From Sphingobium soli (GTDB lineage Bacteria > Pseudomonadota > Alphaproteobacteria > Sphingomonadales > Sphingomonadaceae), in contig NZ_JAJGNP010000003.1 of the NCBI RefSeq assembly GCF_020782245.1, positions 248,001 to 312,000 on the forward strand: a stretch of DNA of 64,000 nt, written 5' to 3'. The notes beneath the pieces were generated by a model. That model was not told the DNA's origin, did not search any database, and worked only from the letters and a program-made list of their open reading frames with translations. Shown here piece by piece: positions 48,961 to 57,886 of the stretch. The position numbers and the translations under genes were made by a program. Each line of letters starts with the position of its first letter. Position 1 is the first letter of the stretch.

Positions 48961-49557
48961 ATGAAGGTGTCGCTTGGGGTCCGTCGGCCCGTTGTTGTTG
49001 CGGTCGGAGGCACTCTCAGAGAACATAGCTCGACCGAAAAGGCCTTGAAGTTGGTTCTGCGTCGGTGTGTCGCGCTGGGCGCGGATACTGTTCTGATCAG
49101 TGGCGCGGATCTCGACCTGCCGGCTTATGCGCCGGAGCGGGTGGAGCGGACCGAACGGGCGCGGTTCCTGGTCGATTCATTGCGGCGCGCGGACGCGATC
49201 CTGATCGGATCGCCTGGCTATCATGGCGGCATTTCAGGGCTGGTGAAGAACGCGCTCGACTATACGGAAGACATGCGCGGCGACGCGCGCTGCTATTTCG
49301 ATGGTCGGCCCGTTGGCTGTGTTGCCACGGGGGCGGGCTGGCAGGGCGCGGTAGCGACGCTGGGAGCGCTGCGAGCCGTTGTCCATGCTCTGCGGGGCTG
49401 GCCGACGCCATTGGGCGTTGCGATCAATACGATCGAGCCGGTCTTTGCGCCCGATGGAGAATGTCTTTCGCCCGAACTCGCCCGGACGTTCGATGCGATG
49501 GCCGAGCAATTGCTGGAATTCGTTGCTGCGCACTCCGCGTTGGCGACCGCGGCTTAA
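48961..49557 (+). CDS. NADPH-dependent FMN reductase
   Basis: A 198-residue flavodoxin-like reductase: VVAVGGTLREHSSTEKAL (phosphate loop), DLDLPAYAP, ILIGSPGYHGGISGLVKNAL (FMN-binding loop), DYTEDM. It should supply reduced FMN to the luciferase-type monooxygenase. The ATG at 48,961 has GGAGGG nine bases upstream. First gene of a rightward operon that runs through the CoA-transferase to the kinase gene. Confidence 0.88.
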   Translation: MKVSLGVRRPVVVAVGGTLREHSSTEKALKLVLRRCVALGADTVLISGADLDLPAYAPERVERTERARFLVDSLRRADAILIGSPGYHGGISGLVKNALDYTEDMRGDARCYFDGRPVGCVATGAGWQGAVATLGALRAVVHALRGWPTPLGVAINTIEPVFAPDGECLSPELARTFDAMAEQLLEFVAAHSALATAA

Positions 49558-49567
49558 GGAATCCACC

Positions 49568-50596
49568 ATGGCGACCCAGCCTCATTTCGATCCCGACCAT
49601 GTATCGTCACCGTTGCGCCGGCGTGTGCGTCCGTCGCTTGTGTCCGTCCCCACCTTCGACGCCGACGCGGCCGTCACGGCCATCGCGGCGGGAGGTGTTG
49701 CGATTCTGGCTGAAGGTATCTCCGGTGATGCTCCAATCAGCCTGATTGCTGCGGCGCGCGACGTCGACGCCCATGTCGTGAACTTCATGGCTCGCAATGG
49801 TCGGGGCCTTATCTGCATGCCGATCGCACCGGAGCAGGCGCGCCAGATCGGCCTGACGGCCATGGCAGGAGCGGTGGACAATAATCCCCGCTGTCCCGGC
49901 TTTGCCCGATCTATCGAGGCCCGCAGCGGTGTTTCGACGGGTATATCGGCGGATGATCGTGCGAGAACGATGTCTGTGGCGGCTGCGGTCGGCGCCGGCC
50001 CTCATGACATTGTCAGTCCCGGTCACGTATTCCCCATTATCGGCCATGAGAATGGCTTGATCGGCCGCTGCGGCGCCACCGAGGCGGCGATCGAGCTTGT
50101 GCGGTTGGCGAACCGGGGCTTTGCAGCCGTACTGTGCCGGATATTGCGGGATGATGGGGAAGTCGCGACTTTGGCCGACATGCCCGGTCTGGGCTGGATG
50201 CAGTCGCTTGAGGCCGTCGATATCGGAACGCTGCTCGCTGCGCAATGTGCGCGGACCCGCCTGGTTCACCGTGACGATGCGCCTCGCTTCGTGGGGGCGA
50301 ACGCCTCGATTCAATTGCGGATCTATCGCGAGCAGGAAGGGGCACGGGAGCATTATGCGCTGCTGCACGGATCGCGGCCCGATCGTGAGCGCAGTGTGAT
50401 CCGCATCTGCCGCGACAATGATGCGGGACAGAATATTCATACGGTCGCAGCGCTGGCCGCCGCAATCTGCGAAAGCGTGTCCGAACCGGGCGCGAGCCTC
50501 ATTCTCATCTCCGGAAGTGAGCAGGGATTGGCTGGCGACATCGTCAACGAGGCGATCGGCGGACAGATACTTGAGGATATGGTGCTTAATGGCTGA
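49568..50596 (+). CDS. degenerate RibB/RibA-like protein
   Basis: A 342-residue protein with the framework of 3,4-dihydroxy-2-butanone-4-phosphate synthase (RibB) plus a GTP-cyclohydrolase-II-like tail: INFMARHGRGLIC is present as VNFMARNGRGLICMPIA, VSTGISADDRARTM and DIVSPGHVFPI are kept. But the catalytic acidic loop (DDEDRENEGDL in normal RibB) is replaced by AEGISGDAPIS, and the HTEA histidine by ATEA. The C-terminal part lacks the zinc-Cys motif of RibA. It probably does not make the riboflavin precursor; a binding or new catalytic role beside flavin monooxygenases is possible. Confidence 0.75.
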   Translation: MATQPHFDPDHVSSPLRRRVRPSLVSVPTFDADAAVTAIAAGGVAILAEGISGDAPISLIAAARDVDAHVVNFMARNGRGLICMPIAPEQARQIGLTAMAGAVDNNPRCPGFARSIEARSGVSTGISADDRARTMSVAAAVGAGPHDIVSPGHVFPIIGHENGLIGRCGATEAAIELVRLANRGFAAVLCRILRDDGEVATLADMPGLGWMQSLEAVDIGTLLAAQCARTRLVHRDDAPRFVGANASIQLRIYREQEGAREHYALLHGSRPDRERSVIRICRDNDAGQNIHTVAALAAAICESVSEPGASLILISGSEQGLAGDIVNEAIGGQILEDMVLNG

Positions 50597-51353
50597 CGGA
50601 ATCACTCCACTTTTTTCGCTGGCCGGCAAGCACGCGCTGGTGACGGGCGCGTCCAGCGGGCTTGGCGCGCATTTCGCGATGATCCTTGCCGAAGCAGGTG
50701 CCGCGGTGACACTTGCGGCGCGGCGGAAGGAGGCTCTGGCGGATGTTGCTGAACGCATCGCACGCCTCGGCGGAAGCGCGAAAGTCGTGACGCTCGACGT
50801 CACCGACGCTGCGTCGCTTGACGCGCTCCCCGCTGCCATGGCCGATATCGACATATTGGTGAACAATGCGGGGATCGTCCGCGATGGCCCCGCGCTCGAC
50901 CAGACCGAAGCCGATTGGGATGCGGTGATCGATACCAATCTCAAGGGCATGTTCCTGGTCGCGCAGGCCGCCGGACGGGCCATGAAGGCGCGCGGAGGCG
51001 GATCGATCATCAATATCGCCTCCATTCTTGGCTTGCGGCAGGCGGGAGCCGTGCTTCCCTATGCGGTTTCCAAGGCCGGCGTGGTGCAGATGACCAAGGT
51101 GATGGCGCTCGAACTGGCGCGTCATGGCATCCGAGTGAACGCCCTCGCGCCCGGCTATCTCGACACGGAACTCAACCGGGCCTTCTGGGAAACGGACGCG
51201 GGGCGTGCGTTGATTCGCAGGGTGCCCCAGCGACGCCTGGGCCAATTGGAGGATCTGGACGGACCGCTGCTCCTGCTTGCCTCGGATGGCTCGCGGTTCA
51301 TGACAGGCGCGGTGATCGCCGTGGACGGGGGACATCTCGTTAGCAGCCTGTAA
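50589..51353 (+). CDS. SDR oxidoreductase
   Basis: A 254-residue classical [20 protein letters not shown] (Arg after strand 2, NADP-type), NNAGIVRD, Ser in [29 protein letters not shown]. It overlaps the RibB-like gene by 8 bases and precedes the CoA-transferase, so it may act on a hydroxyacyl intermediate (resembling 3-oxoacyl-ACP reductases). Confidence 0.9.
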   Translation: MADGITPLFSLAGKHALVTGASSGLGAHFAMILAEAGAAVTLAARRKEALADVAERIARLGGSAKVVTLDVTDAASLDALPAAMADIDILVNNAGIVRDGPALDQTEADWDAVIDTNLKGMFLVAQAAGRAMKARGGGSIINIASILGLRQAGAVLPYAVSKAGVVQMTKVMALELARHGIRVNALAPGYLDTELNRAFWETDAGRALIRRVPQRRLGQLEDLDGPLLLLASDGSRFMTGAVIAVDGGHLVSSL

Positions 51354-51369
51354 AATGAAGGAGAAGCAG

Positions 51370-52077
51370 ATGGCTGAAAAGCTCCAGGTGGATGCGAACA
51401 TCGCCCTTGAAGGGCTCTTGTTCGACGGGATGACGATCGCGGCGGGTGGCTTTGGGCTTTGCGGCATTCCCGAGACCTTGATCTATGCAGTGCTAGAAAG
51501 CGGCGTGCGTGACCTGACATTGGTGTCGAACAATGCGGGCGTCGACGATTTCGGCCTTGGCATCCTCCTCGCCGAGAAGCGGGTTCGCAAAATGATCTCC
51601 AGCTATGTCGGCGAGAACAAGGAATTCGAGCGCCAGTTTCTGGCCGGAGAGCTGGAGGTGGAGTTCAATCCGCAAGGCACCTTGGCCGAGCGGATGCGGG
51701 CGGGAGGCGCGGGCATCCCGGCTTTCTACACACGCACCGGCGTCGGCACGATGATTGCCGAAGGCAAGGAAGTGCGTCGCTTTGGCGATAGCGATTATGT
51801 GATGGAAACCGGGATCGTCGCCGATCTGGCCCTGGTGAAAGCCTGGAAGGCCGATCCCTACGGCAACCTCGTCTACCGCAAATCCGCCCGGAACTTTAAT
51901 CCGATGGTCGCGACATGCGGACAGGTGACGGTGGCCGAGGCGGAAATACTGGTGCCAGCGGGCAGCCTTGACCCGGACAGCATCCATACGCCGGCCGTCT
52001 TTGTCCAACGCTTCATTCGCGCAACCAGCAACGAAAAGCGCATCGAACGGCGCACGATCAGGGCGGAGGCGGCGTGA
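51370..52077 (+). CDS. 3-oxoacid CoA-transferase subunit A
   Basis: A 235-residue alpha subunit of a family I CoA-transferase: glycine-rich [29 protein letters not shown], and RTIRAEA near the end, as in succinyl-CoA:3-ketoacid transferases (ScoA/AtoD/PcaI). It moves CoA from a donor to a pathway acid. The ATG at 51,370 has AAGGAGAAG upstream; an earlier ATG at 51,355 would place the ribosome binding site inside the gene. It overlaps subunit B by 4 bases. Confidence 0.92.
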   Translation: MAEKLQVDANIALEGLLFDGMTIAAGGFGLCGIPETLIYAVLESGVRDLTLVSNNAGVDDFGLGILLAEKRVRKMISSYVGENKEFERQFLAGELEVEFNPQGTLAERMRAGGAGIPAFYTRTGVGTMIAEGKEVRRFGDSDYVMETGIVADLALVKAWKADPYGNLVYRKSARNFNPMVATCGQVTVAEAEILVPAGSLDPDSIHTPAVFVQRFIRATSNEKRIERRTIRAEAA

Positions 52078-52733
52078 TGGCGACCGACACGTCCGTAAAG
52101 GGCTGGACCCGCGATCAAATGGCTGCCCGCGCGGCGCTCGAGATGCACGACGGCTTCACCGCCAATCTAGGCATCGGGATACCGACGCTGGTCGGCAATT
52201 TCATTCCGCCCGGCGTCGATGTCACCCTTCAATCGGAGAATGGCATCTTGGGGCTCGGTCCATTCCCGACCGAGCGGGAGGTGGACCCGGACATCATCAA
52301 CGCGGGCAAGCAGACGATCACCGAGCTGGACCGGACCAGCTATGTTTCTTCAGCCGACAGCTTCGCAATGATTCGCGGGGGCCATATCGACCTGTCGGTG
52401 CTGGGCGCTATGGAAGTGGCCGAGAATGGCGATCTGGCAAACTGGATGATCCCCGGTCAGATGATCAAGGGACCGGGCGGTGCCATGGACCTTGTGGCCG
52501 GCGTCCGGCGCATCATCGTGCTGATGGATCATGTGTCGAAAAGCGGCAGTCCCAAGTTTCGCACCCACTGCACCCTGCCGCTGACCGGCGCCAATGTCGT
52601 CGATATGCTGATTACTGATCTGGCGGTGTTCGACCGCAAATCCCGTAACGTCGCCTTCCGCCTGATCGAACTCGCTCCTGGCGTGACGATCGAGGAAGTC
52701 CGCGCCAAAACCGAAGCGAGTTTCGAGGCATGA
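52074..52733 (+). CDS. 3-oxoacid CoA-transferase subunit B
   Basis: A 219-residue beta subunit: [10 protein letters not shown], the catalytic Glu in [12 protein letters not shown], and [15 protein letters not shown], all conserved in ScoB/AtoA/PcaJ. It forms the active site by making a glutamyl-CoA intermediate. Overlaps subunit A upstream (ATGA) and the acyl-CoA dehydrogenase downstream (ATGA). Confidence 0.93.
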   Translation: MMATDTSVKGWTRDQMAARAALEMHDGFTANLGIGIPTLVGNFIPPGVDVTLQSENGILGLGPFPTEREVDPDIINAGKQTITELDRTSYVSSADSFAMIRGGHIDLSVLGAMEVAENGDLANWMIPGQMIKGPGGAMDLVAGVRRIIVLMDHVSKSGSPKFRTHCTLPLTGANVVDMLITDLAVFDRKSRNVAFRLIELAPGVTIEEVRAKTEASFEA

Positions 52734-53890
52734 CGGATAGAGCGCACGCCATGGCCGCGCGGGTGGAAACATTCGTCCGCGAGGTGGTGATCCCCTATGA
52801 GAAGGATAGCCGCCGGGACCATCATGGGCCGACCGACGAGCTTGTGATGGAGATGCGCGGGAAGGCGCGGGAGGCCGGGGTGCTGACGCCGCATATCCTG
52901 GCGGACGGCTCGCATCTGACACAGGGCGAGACAGCGATCGTCCTGCGCAAGACGGGCCTGTCGCCGCTTGGACCGCTTGCCTGCAACACGGCCGCCCCAG
53001 ACGAGGGCAACATGTATCTGCTGGGCAAGGTCGCGAGCCCCGAGCAGAAATCGCGCTTCCTAGAACCGCTTGTCAGGGGTGAAGCGCGATCGGCCTTTTT
53101 CATGACCGAACCGGCCGAGGAGGATGGCGCTGGCTCCGATCCTTCGATGATGCGGACGACCTGCCGGCTCGATGGCAATCACTGGGTCATCAACGGGCGC
53201 AAGAAGTTCATCACCGGCGCGCAGGGCGCCAAGGTCGGCATCGTCATGGCGAAGTCGGACGACGGCGCCTGCATGTTCCTGGTGGAGCTGCCCGATCCCG
53301 CCATCCGAATCGCGCGCGTGCTCGATACGATCGACAGTTCGATGCCGGGAGGGCATGCCGAGATCGATCTTGTCGACTTGCGTGTCCCTGCCGACCAGAT
53401 GCTGGGAGCTTCGGGCGAAGGCTTCAAATATGCCCAGGTGCGTCTCTCGCCCGCGCGCCTCTCGCACTGCATGCGCTGGCATGGCGTAGCGACACGCGCC
53501 CATGAGATCGCCACCGACTATGCCAATCGGCGCCATGCATTCGGCAAACCGCTTGTCGACCATGAAGGCGTGGGCTTCATGCTGGCCGACAACCTCATCG
53601 AACTGAAGCAGGCCGAATTGATGATCGACTGGTGCGCCGGGGTACTCGACACGGGGTCGCTGGCCACGGTGGAAAGCTCGATGACGAAGGCGGCCGTGGC
53701 GGACGCCCTGTTCCGGGTAGCGGATCGCTGCGTGCAGGTGATGGGCGGCAATGGCGTCAGCGGCGACACCATCGTCGAGCAGGCCTTCCGCGAAATCCGC
53801 GCCTTCCGCATCTACGACGGTCCGACCGAGGTTCATAAATGGTCGCTCGCCAAGAAGATCAAGCGCGACTGGAAGGCGGCTCAGGCATGA
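52730..53890 (+). CDS. acyl-CoA dehydrogenase (ACAD10/11 or LvaC-like)
   Basis: A 386-residue FAD-dependent acyl-CoA dehydrogenase: FFMTEPAEEDGAGSDPSMMR, WVINGRKKFITGA, RRHAFGKPLVDHEGV, VMGGNGVSGDTIV, and the active-site segment FRIYDGPTEVHKWSLAKK. The usual catalytic Glu position is occupied by Asp (YDGPTEVH), a feature I associate with ACAD11/LvaC-type members that act with a kinase on 4-hydroxyacyl-CoA rather than in simple beta-oxidation. The next gene is just such a kinase, overlapping by 4 bases. Confidence 0.88.
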   Translation: MTDRAHAMAARVETFVREVVIPYEKDSRRDHHGPTDELVMEMRGKAREAGVLTPHILADGSHLTQGETAIVLRKTGLSPLGPLACNTAAPDEGNMYLLGKVASPEQKSRFLEPLVRGEARSAFFMTEPAEEDGAGSDPSMMRTTCRLDGNHWVINGRKKFITGAQGAKVGIVMAKSDDGACMFLVELPDPAIRIARVLDTIDSSMPGGHAEIDLVDLRVPADQMLGASGEGFKYAQVRLSPARLSHCMRWHGVATRAHEIATDYANRRHAFGKPLVDHEGVGFMLADNLIELKQAELMIDWCAGVLDTGSLATVESSMTKAAVADALFRVADRCVQVMGGNGVSGDTIVEQAFREIRAFRIYDGPTEVHKWSLAKKIKRDWKAAQA

Positions 53891-54951
53891 CGGTTGCGCA
53901 GGATGGCAATGTCGGCACGGCTCCCGTTCGCGAGGGCTATGGTTTCGATATCGATGCGCTCGACCTCTGGATGCGGACGAATGTCGACGGCTATGCCGGA
54001 CCGCTTCATGTCGAACAGTTCAAGGGCGGGCAGTCCAATCCGACCTACAAGCTGGTGACGCCTGACCGATCCTATGTCCTGCGGCGCAAGCCACCGGGCC
54101 AGCTCCTGAAGGGCGCGCATGCCATCGAACGGGAGGCCAAGGTGCTGACCGGGCTTGCCAGGGCGGGCTTTCCAGTGGCCCATGTTTATGGGCTATGCAC
54201 AGAGGATGCGGTGATCGGCACCTGGTTCTACGTCATGGAGATGGTCGAAGGCCGCATTTTCTGGGACGCGACCTTCCCCGACGTGCCAAGGTCCGAGCGC
54301 GCCCTTTATTTCGATGCCATGAACGCCACGATCGCCGCCCTCCACAATGTCGACTATCAGGCTGTCGGCCTGGGCGATTATGGCAGGCCCGGCAATTATT
54401 TCGAGCGGCAGATCGCGCGCTGGTCCAGGCAATATCTGGAAGATGAGGCGGCCGGGCGCGACCCGAACATGGACCTTCTGGTCGATTGGCTGCCGGCAAA
54501 CATCCCGGCCGGGGATGAGACCAGCATCGTCCATGGCGACTTTCGATGCGACAATATGATCTTCCATCCCAGTGAGCCGCGCGTGCTCGCCGTGCTGGAC
54601 TGGGAGTTGTCAACGCTTGGCCATCCGGGCGCAGACTTCGCCTATCATGCGATGATGTATCGCATGCCCCCACATATCGTCGCGGGGCTTGCGAATGCCG
54701 ATCTCGCAGCGCTCGGTATTCCTGACGAGCAAGACTATCTTGCGGCCTATTGCCGCAGACGCGGCCTGGGAGCCATGCCCGGCTACGACTTCTATATCGC
54801 ATTTAATTTTTTCCGCCTGGCAGCGATCTTTCATGGGATCAAGGGGCGCGTGATCCGGGGGACCGCAGCATCCGCCCAGGCTCGCGAACGGGTTGCGGTA
54901 TTACCTGAACTCGCGGCGCTTGCCTGGACGCAAGCCAAGCGATGCGTGTGA
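53887..54951 (+). CDS. acyl-CoA hydroxyl kinase-like phosphotransferase (ACAD10/LvaA-like)
   Basis: A 354-residue APH-family phosphotransferase: FKGGQSNPTYKLVT (nucleotide loop), YVLRRKPPGQLLKGAHAIER, Brenner motif IVHGDFRCDNMIFHP (catalytic Asp), LDWELSTLGHPGADFAY. This subfamily stands beside acyl-CoA dehydrogenases of the ACAD10/11 and levulinate (LvaA) pathways, where it phosphorylates the 4-hydroxyl of a hydroxyacyl-CoA so that the dehydrogenase partner can rearrange it. Together with the CoA-transferase this points to a hydroxyacid intermediate. Confidence 0.85.
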   Translation: MTVAQDGNVGTAPVREGYGFDIDALDLWMRTNVDGYAGPLHVEQFKGGQSNPTYKLVTPDRSYVLRRKPPGQLLKGAHAIEREAKVLTGLARAGFPVAHVYGLCTEDAVIGTWFYVMEMVEGRIFWDATFPDVPRSERALYFDAMNATIAALHNVDYQAVGLGDYGRPGNYFERQIARWSRQYLEDEAAGRDPNMDLLVDWLPANIPAGDETSIVHGDFRCDNMIFHPSEPRVLAVLDWELSTLGHPGADFAYHAMMYRMPPHIVAGLANADLAALGIPDEQDYLAAYCRRRGLGAMPGYDFYIAFNFFRLAAIFHGIKGRVIRGTAASAQARERVAVLPELAALAWTQAKRCV

Positions 54952-55087
54952 AGCGGCGATAATCGAACAGAAATACGCTTGGCTCGCAGCGTGGCGGATG
55001 GAAGGCCAGGCAAGACTCTTCGATGCTTTCCGGCAGGGAGGGAAGCGGTGTGTCCGGCAAGGCCGGCTTCAACATTGAGGAACGGAA

Positions 55088-56281
55088 ATGAGCGATGATA
55101 TTCTGATCTTGTCCGGCGTCCGAACGGCGATCGGCACCTTCGGCGGAGCGCTCAAAGACGTTCCACCCGCAAAGCTCGGCAGCATTGTTATCGCCGAAGC
55201 CATGGCGCGGGCCGGGATCGAGCCTGCCGATGTCGATCACGTCTTCATGGGACAGGTTATCCCAACGATCGCTCAGGATGCGTATCTCGCAAGAGTGGCC
55301 GCGCTCGGTGCGGACATCCCTGTGTCTGCGCCGGCGCTTACCATGAATCGGCTTTGTGGATCGGGTGTTCAAGCCATCATTTCCGCGGCACAGACATTGC
55401 GTCTTGGCGAGGCTGAATTAGTGGTCGCGGGCGGCGCCGAGAACATGAGTCGCGCGCCCCATCTCGTGGCATCCGCCCGGTTCGGTCAGAAGATGGGACC
55501 GATCGAGATGGTCGATGCGCTCACCACAACCTTGAGCGATCCGCTGGACGGTTATCATATGGGGGTGACGGCGGAGAATATTGCCGCACAGTGCAAGATC
55601 AGTCGCGAGGATCAGGATGCCCTCGCACTGGAGAGTCAGAGGCGCGCGGCCCGAGCCATTGCGGAAGGCCGATTCAACGAGCAGATCGTGCCGGTTGAAG
55701 TTTCGACCCGCAAAGGTGTGATCGTCTTCGACACGGATGAGCATGTTCGTGGCGATACAACGGCCGAAGGCCTCACCAAGCTGCGCCCGGCCTTCCAGAA
55801 GGAAGGAACGGTAACGGCCGGCAATGCCTCTGGGGTCAACGATGGCGCCGCCGCCCTGGTTCTCGCCACGGCGGCGGCAGCCGCCGCCAAGGGACTGGTT
55901 CCGCGCGCCCGCATCCTGGGGTGGGGGCATGCCGGAGTCGATCCATCCGTGATGGGGCTAGGCCCCGTGAAAGCCGTTCCGATCGCGCTTGAGCGCGCGG
56001 GCATCGGGTTTGAGGAGATCGATGTCATCGAAGCGAACGAAGCGTTCGCGGCTCAAGCCTGCGCGGTTGCGCGCGAACTGGAATTTGATCCGGAGAAGAC
56101 CAACGTCAACGGTTCGGGCATTTCGCTTGGGCATCCGATCGGCGCCACCGGTGCGATTCTCGTCGTGAAAGCGATTCATGAACTCGAACGATCCGAAGGT
56201 CGGTATGGCTTGATCACGATGTGCATTGGCGGGGGACAAGGCATCGCACTGGTAATTGAGCGGTTTAAGAGCGGCACTTAG
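55088..56281 (+). CDS. acetyl-CoA acyltransferase (thiolase)
   Basis: A 397-residue thiolase with all catalytic residues: Cys90 in NRLCGSGVQAI, His in NEAFAAQ/GHPIGATGA, Cys in MCIGGGQGIA. It cleaves a 3-oxoacyl-CoA into acetyl-CoA or propionyl-CoA plus a shorter acyl-CoA (or runs in reverse). A clear GAGGAA ribosome binding site and a 136-base gap separate it from the kinase gene; it is the last catabolic gene of the island. Confidence 0.93.
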   Translation: MSDDILILSGVRTAIGTFGGALKDVPPAKLGSIVIAEAMARAGIEPADVDHVFMGQVIPTIAQDAYLARVAALGADIPVSAPALTMNRLCGSGVQAIISAAQTLRLGEAELVVAGGAENMSRAPHLVASARFGQKMGPIEMVDALTTTLSDPLDGYHMGVTAENIAAQCKISREDQDALALESQRRAARAIAEGRFNEQIVPVEVSTRKGVIVFDTDEHVRGDTTAEGLTKLRPAFQKEGTVTAGNASGVNDGAAALVLATAAAAAAKGLVPRARILGWGHAGVDPSVMGLGPVKAVPIALERAGIGFEEIDVIEANEAFAAQACAVARELEFDPEKTNVNGSGISLGHPIGATGAILVVKAIHELERSEGRYGLITMCIGGGQGIALVIERFKSGT

Positions 56282-56320
56282 TAATCCATCGTGGACGACG
56301 TAGAAGAACATAGTGCCGCT
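56270..56320. repeat. inverted repeat at the end of the thiolase gene
   Basis: AGCGGCACT (56,270-56,278, overlapping the thiolase end) and AGTGCCGCT (56,312-56,320) are complementary across 33 bases. It could be a weak terminator between the catabolic and conjugation modules. Confidence 0.35.
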
Positions 56321-56396
56321 TCGCTCACGCAATATCCGCAGCATCACCTCCAATCATGGCTGCATACCGCTCGATACTATCCTGAAGAGGTAGCGA

Positions 56397-57335
56397 GTGA
56401 TCGAACTCCGTCAACTTCGCTACCTCGTTGCGGCGGCCGAGGCGGGCAGCTTCAGCCGGGCGGCACGCAACCTCAATATCAAGCAGCCGACGTTGAGCCG
56501 TTACATCCTCGAAACCGAGAAGCGGCTGGGCATGGTGCTGTTCGACCGCAAGACGCGCGGCGCGACGCTAACGGCTAACGGCGCGACCTATCTGCGCGTC
56601 GCCAAGCGCATCATAAAGGAATGGGACGAGCTGGACGCCTGGGTCAGCGCCACGACGAACGGCTATGCCGGCAAGCTGGCGGTCGGCTTCTACACCTCCC
56701 TCTCGGCCGGCAACCTGCGCGCGACGCTGAGCGAGTTCGGCGAGCGCCATCGCGACGTGAAGCTGCGCGGGTTCGAGCGCGACCGTGACATGCTGCTGGC
56801 CGGCATCGAGAACGGGCTGCTCGACATCGCCATCATGATCGGCGACACGCCTTATCCTGGCCTGATGAGCCGCTCCTTCTGGAGCGAGCGCGTCCTGGTG
56901 GCGATGCCTGAAAGCCATTCGCTTGCGACGCGCGAACGCATCCACTGGACCGACCTGACGGGCGAGCGGTTCTTGCTCACCGAGCGAGATCCCGGTCCCG
57001 AGACGCGCAACATGCTCTTGGGCAAGCTGGGGATGCCGGGCTATTCGCCAGAGATCGACATGGACGACATCAGGCGGGATACCGCGCTGAGCGTCATCGC
57101 ACTCGGCGGGCATATCTCGATCGTCGCGGAATCGGCGCTCGGCATCCACGTCCCAGGCGTGGTCTTCCGCGAGGTCCACGAGACCAACGGGCACACGCGC
57201 ATCGGCTTCTCGGGCTATTGGCGCGACGACAATGAGAATCCGGTGCTGCGCCGGTTCCTTGAGTTCGTCACCGCCCGCTATTCGATGCCGTCCGTGCCTG
57301 TGCCGCAGCCACTCTCTCAGCAAGCGGGAAATTAG
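56397..57335 (+). CDS. LysR-family transcriptional regulator
   Basis: A 312-residue LysR protein: winged HTH at residues 1-60 (LRQLRYLVAAAEAGSFSRAA, QPTLSRYILETEKRLGMVLF) and a periplasmic-binding-like sensor domain. The start is GTG. Tn4371-type elements carry a LysR gene at this edge of the trb cluster, so it probably controls conjugation genes rather than catabolism; control of the thiolase operon cannot be excluded. Confidence 0.88.
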   Translation: MIELRQLRYLVAAAEAGSFSRAARNLNIKQPTLSRYILETEKRLGMVLFDRKTRGATLTANGATYLRVAKRIIKEWDELDAWVSATTNGYAGKLAVGFYTSLSAGNLRATLSEFGERHRDVKLRGFERDRDMLLAGIENGLLDIAIMIGDTPYPGLMSRSFWSERVLVAMPESHSLATRERIHWTDLTGERFLLTERDPGPETRNMLLGKLGMPGYSPEIDMDDIRRDTALSVIALGGHISIVAESALGIHVPGVVFREVHETNGHTRIGFSGYWRDDNENPVLRRFLEFVTARYSMPSVPVPQPLSQQAGN

Positions 57336-57340
57336 CCGTC

Positions 57341-57649
57341 ATGACGCAAGGAAAGACACTCATCATCGTGCTGGTCACGCTCATCATCGGGTTCGGGGCG
57401 GGCTTCGTCCTTCGTCCGGTGATCGTCCCCGTCGAGCGGACGGTGATCGTCGCCGGCCCGCCGGCCGCCACGCCGACACCGGCTGAGCCGCGCGGGACGC
57501 AATATTTCGCGGCGCATCTCGATGAAGCGCGGCAGGTCGTGGCGCAATGCGCGGAAGGAGCGGCGCGCGACGACGAGTGCGCCAACGCCGAACAGGCCGT
57601 GATCGAAGCGGAAGGCCGAGAACGCTTCAAGAAATTCATGGGCAACTAA
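57341..57649 (+). CDS. small membrane-anchored conjugation-associated protein with TrbJ-like tail
   Basis: A 102-residue protein with one N-terminal membrane helix (about 7-26) and a Pro/Thr-rich linker. The periplasmic part has two Cys (VVAQCAEGAARDDECANAEQ), as in small TrbK/EexN-type exclusion proteins, and ends EAEGRERFKKFMGN, nearly identical to the end of TrbJ in this window (EAEGRERFRRFMGN). It may limit entry of a second copy of the element or bind the TrbJ partner. It begins 5 bases after the LysR stop and is probably cotranscribed with it. Confidence 0.65.
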   Translation: MTQGKTLIIVLVTLIIGFGAGFVLRPVIVPVERTVIVAGPPAATPTPAEPRGTQYFAAHLDEARQVVAQCAEGAARDDECANAEQAVIEAEGRERFKKFMGN

Positions 57650-57664
57650 CGGCAGGCGGCGCGT

Positions 57665-57886
57665 TCACTTCTCCTGCGCGCGGTGCCGGCGAAAGGCCCG
57701 GTCGGTTTCCATGAACCGGGTGAGCATCGGCGCGACCAGCTTGTCGGGCGGGACGGGCGATCCCCCGGTCTCGGCCGCGAGCGCGGCGGCATAGGCTTGC
57801 AAGTCGCGATGCACGGCGGCGGGCAGCTCCACGGAGAGCTTGACCGGCCGGTCGTCGGCCAGCGGCCCCAGCTTCAACTTGCTCAT
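57665..57886 (-). CDS. DUF2274 protein of the conjugation module
   Basis: A 73-residue protein: VKLSVELPAAVHRDLQAYAA, LVAPMLTRFMETDRAFRRHR. It is the small basic DUF2274 protein found after trbI in Tn4371-like clusters; the ribbon-helix-helix-like pattern suggests DNA binding or regulation, not proven. Its ATG overlaps the trbI stop. Confidence 0.82.
   Translation of the reverse strand: MSKLKLGPLADDRPVKLSVELPAAVHRDLQAYAAALAAETGGSPVPPDKLVAPMLTRFMETDRAFRRHRAQEK

Noticed and set aside
28079..56281. Chromosomal origin of the catabolic genes
   Set aside because: They lie between the tRNA attachment fragment with integrase and the conjugation module, so cargo of the element is the simpler reading.
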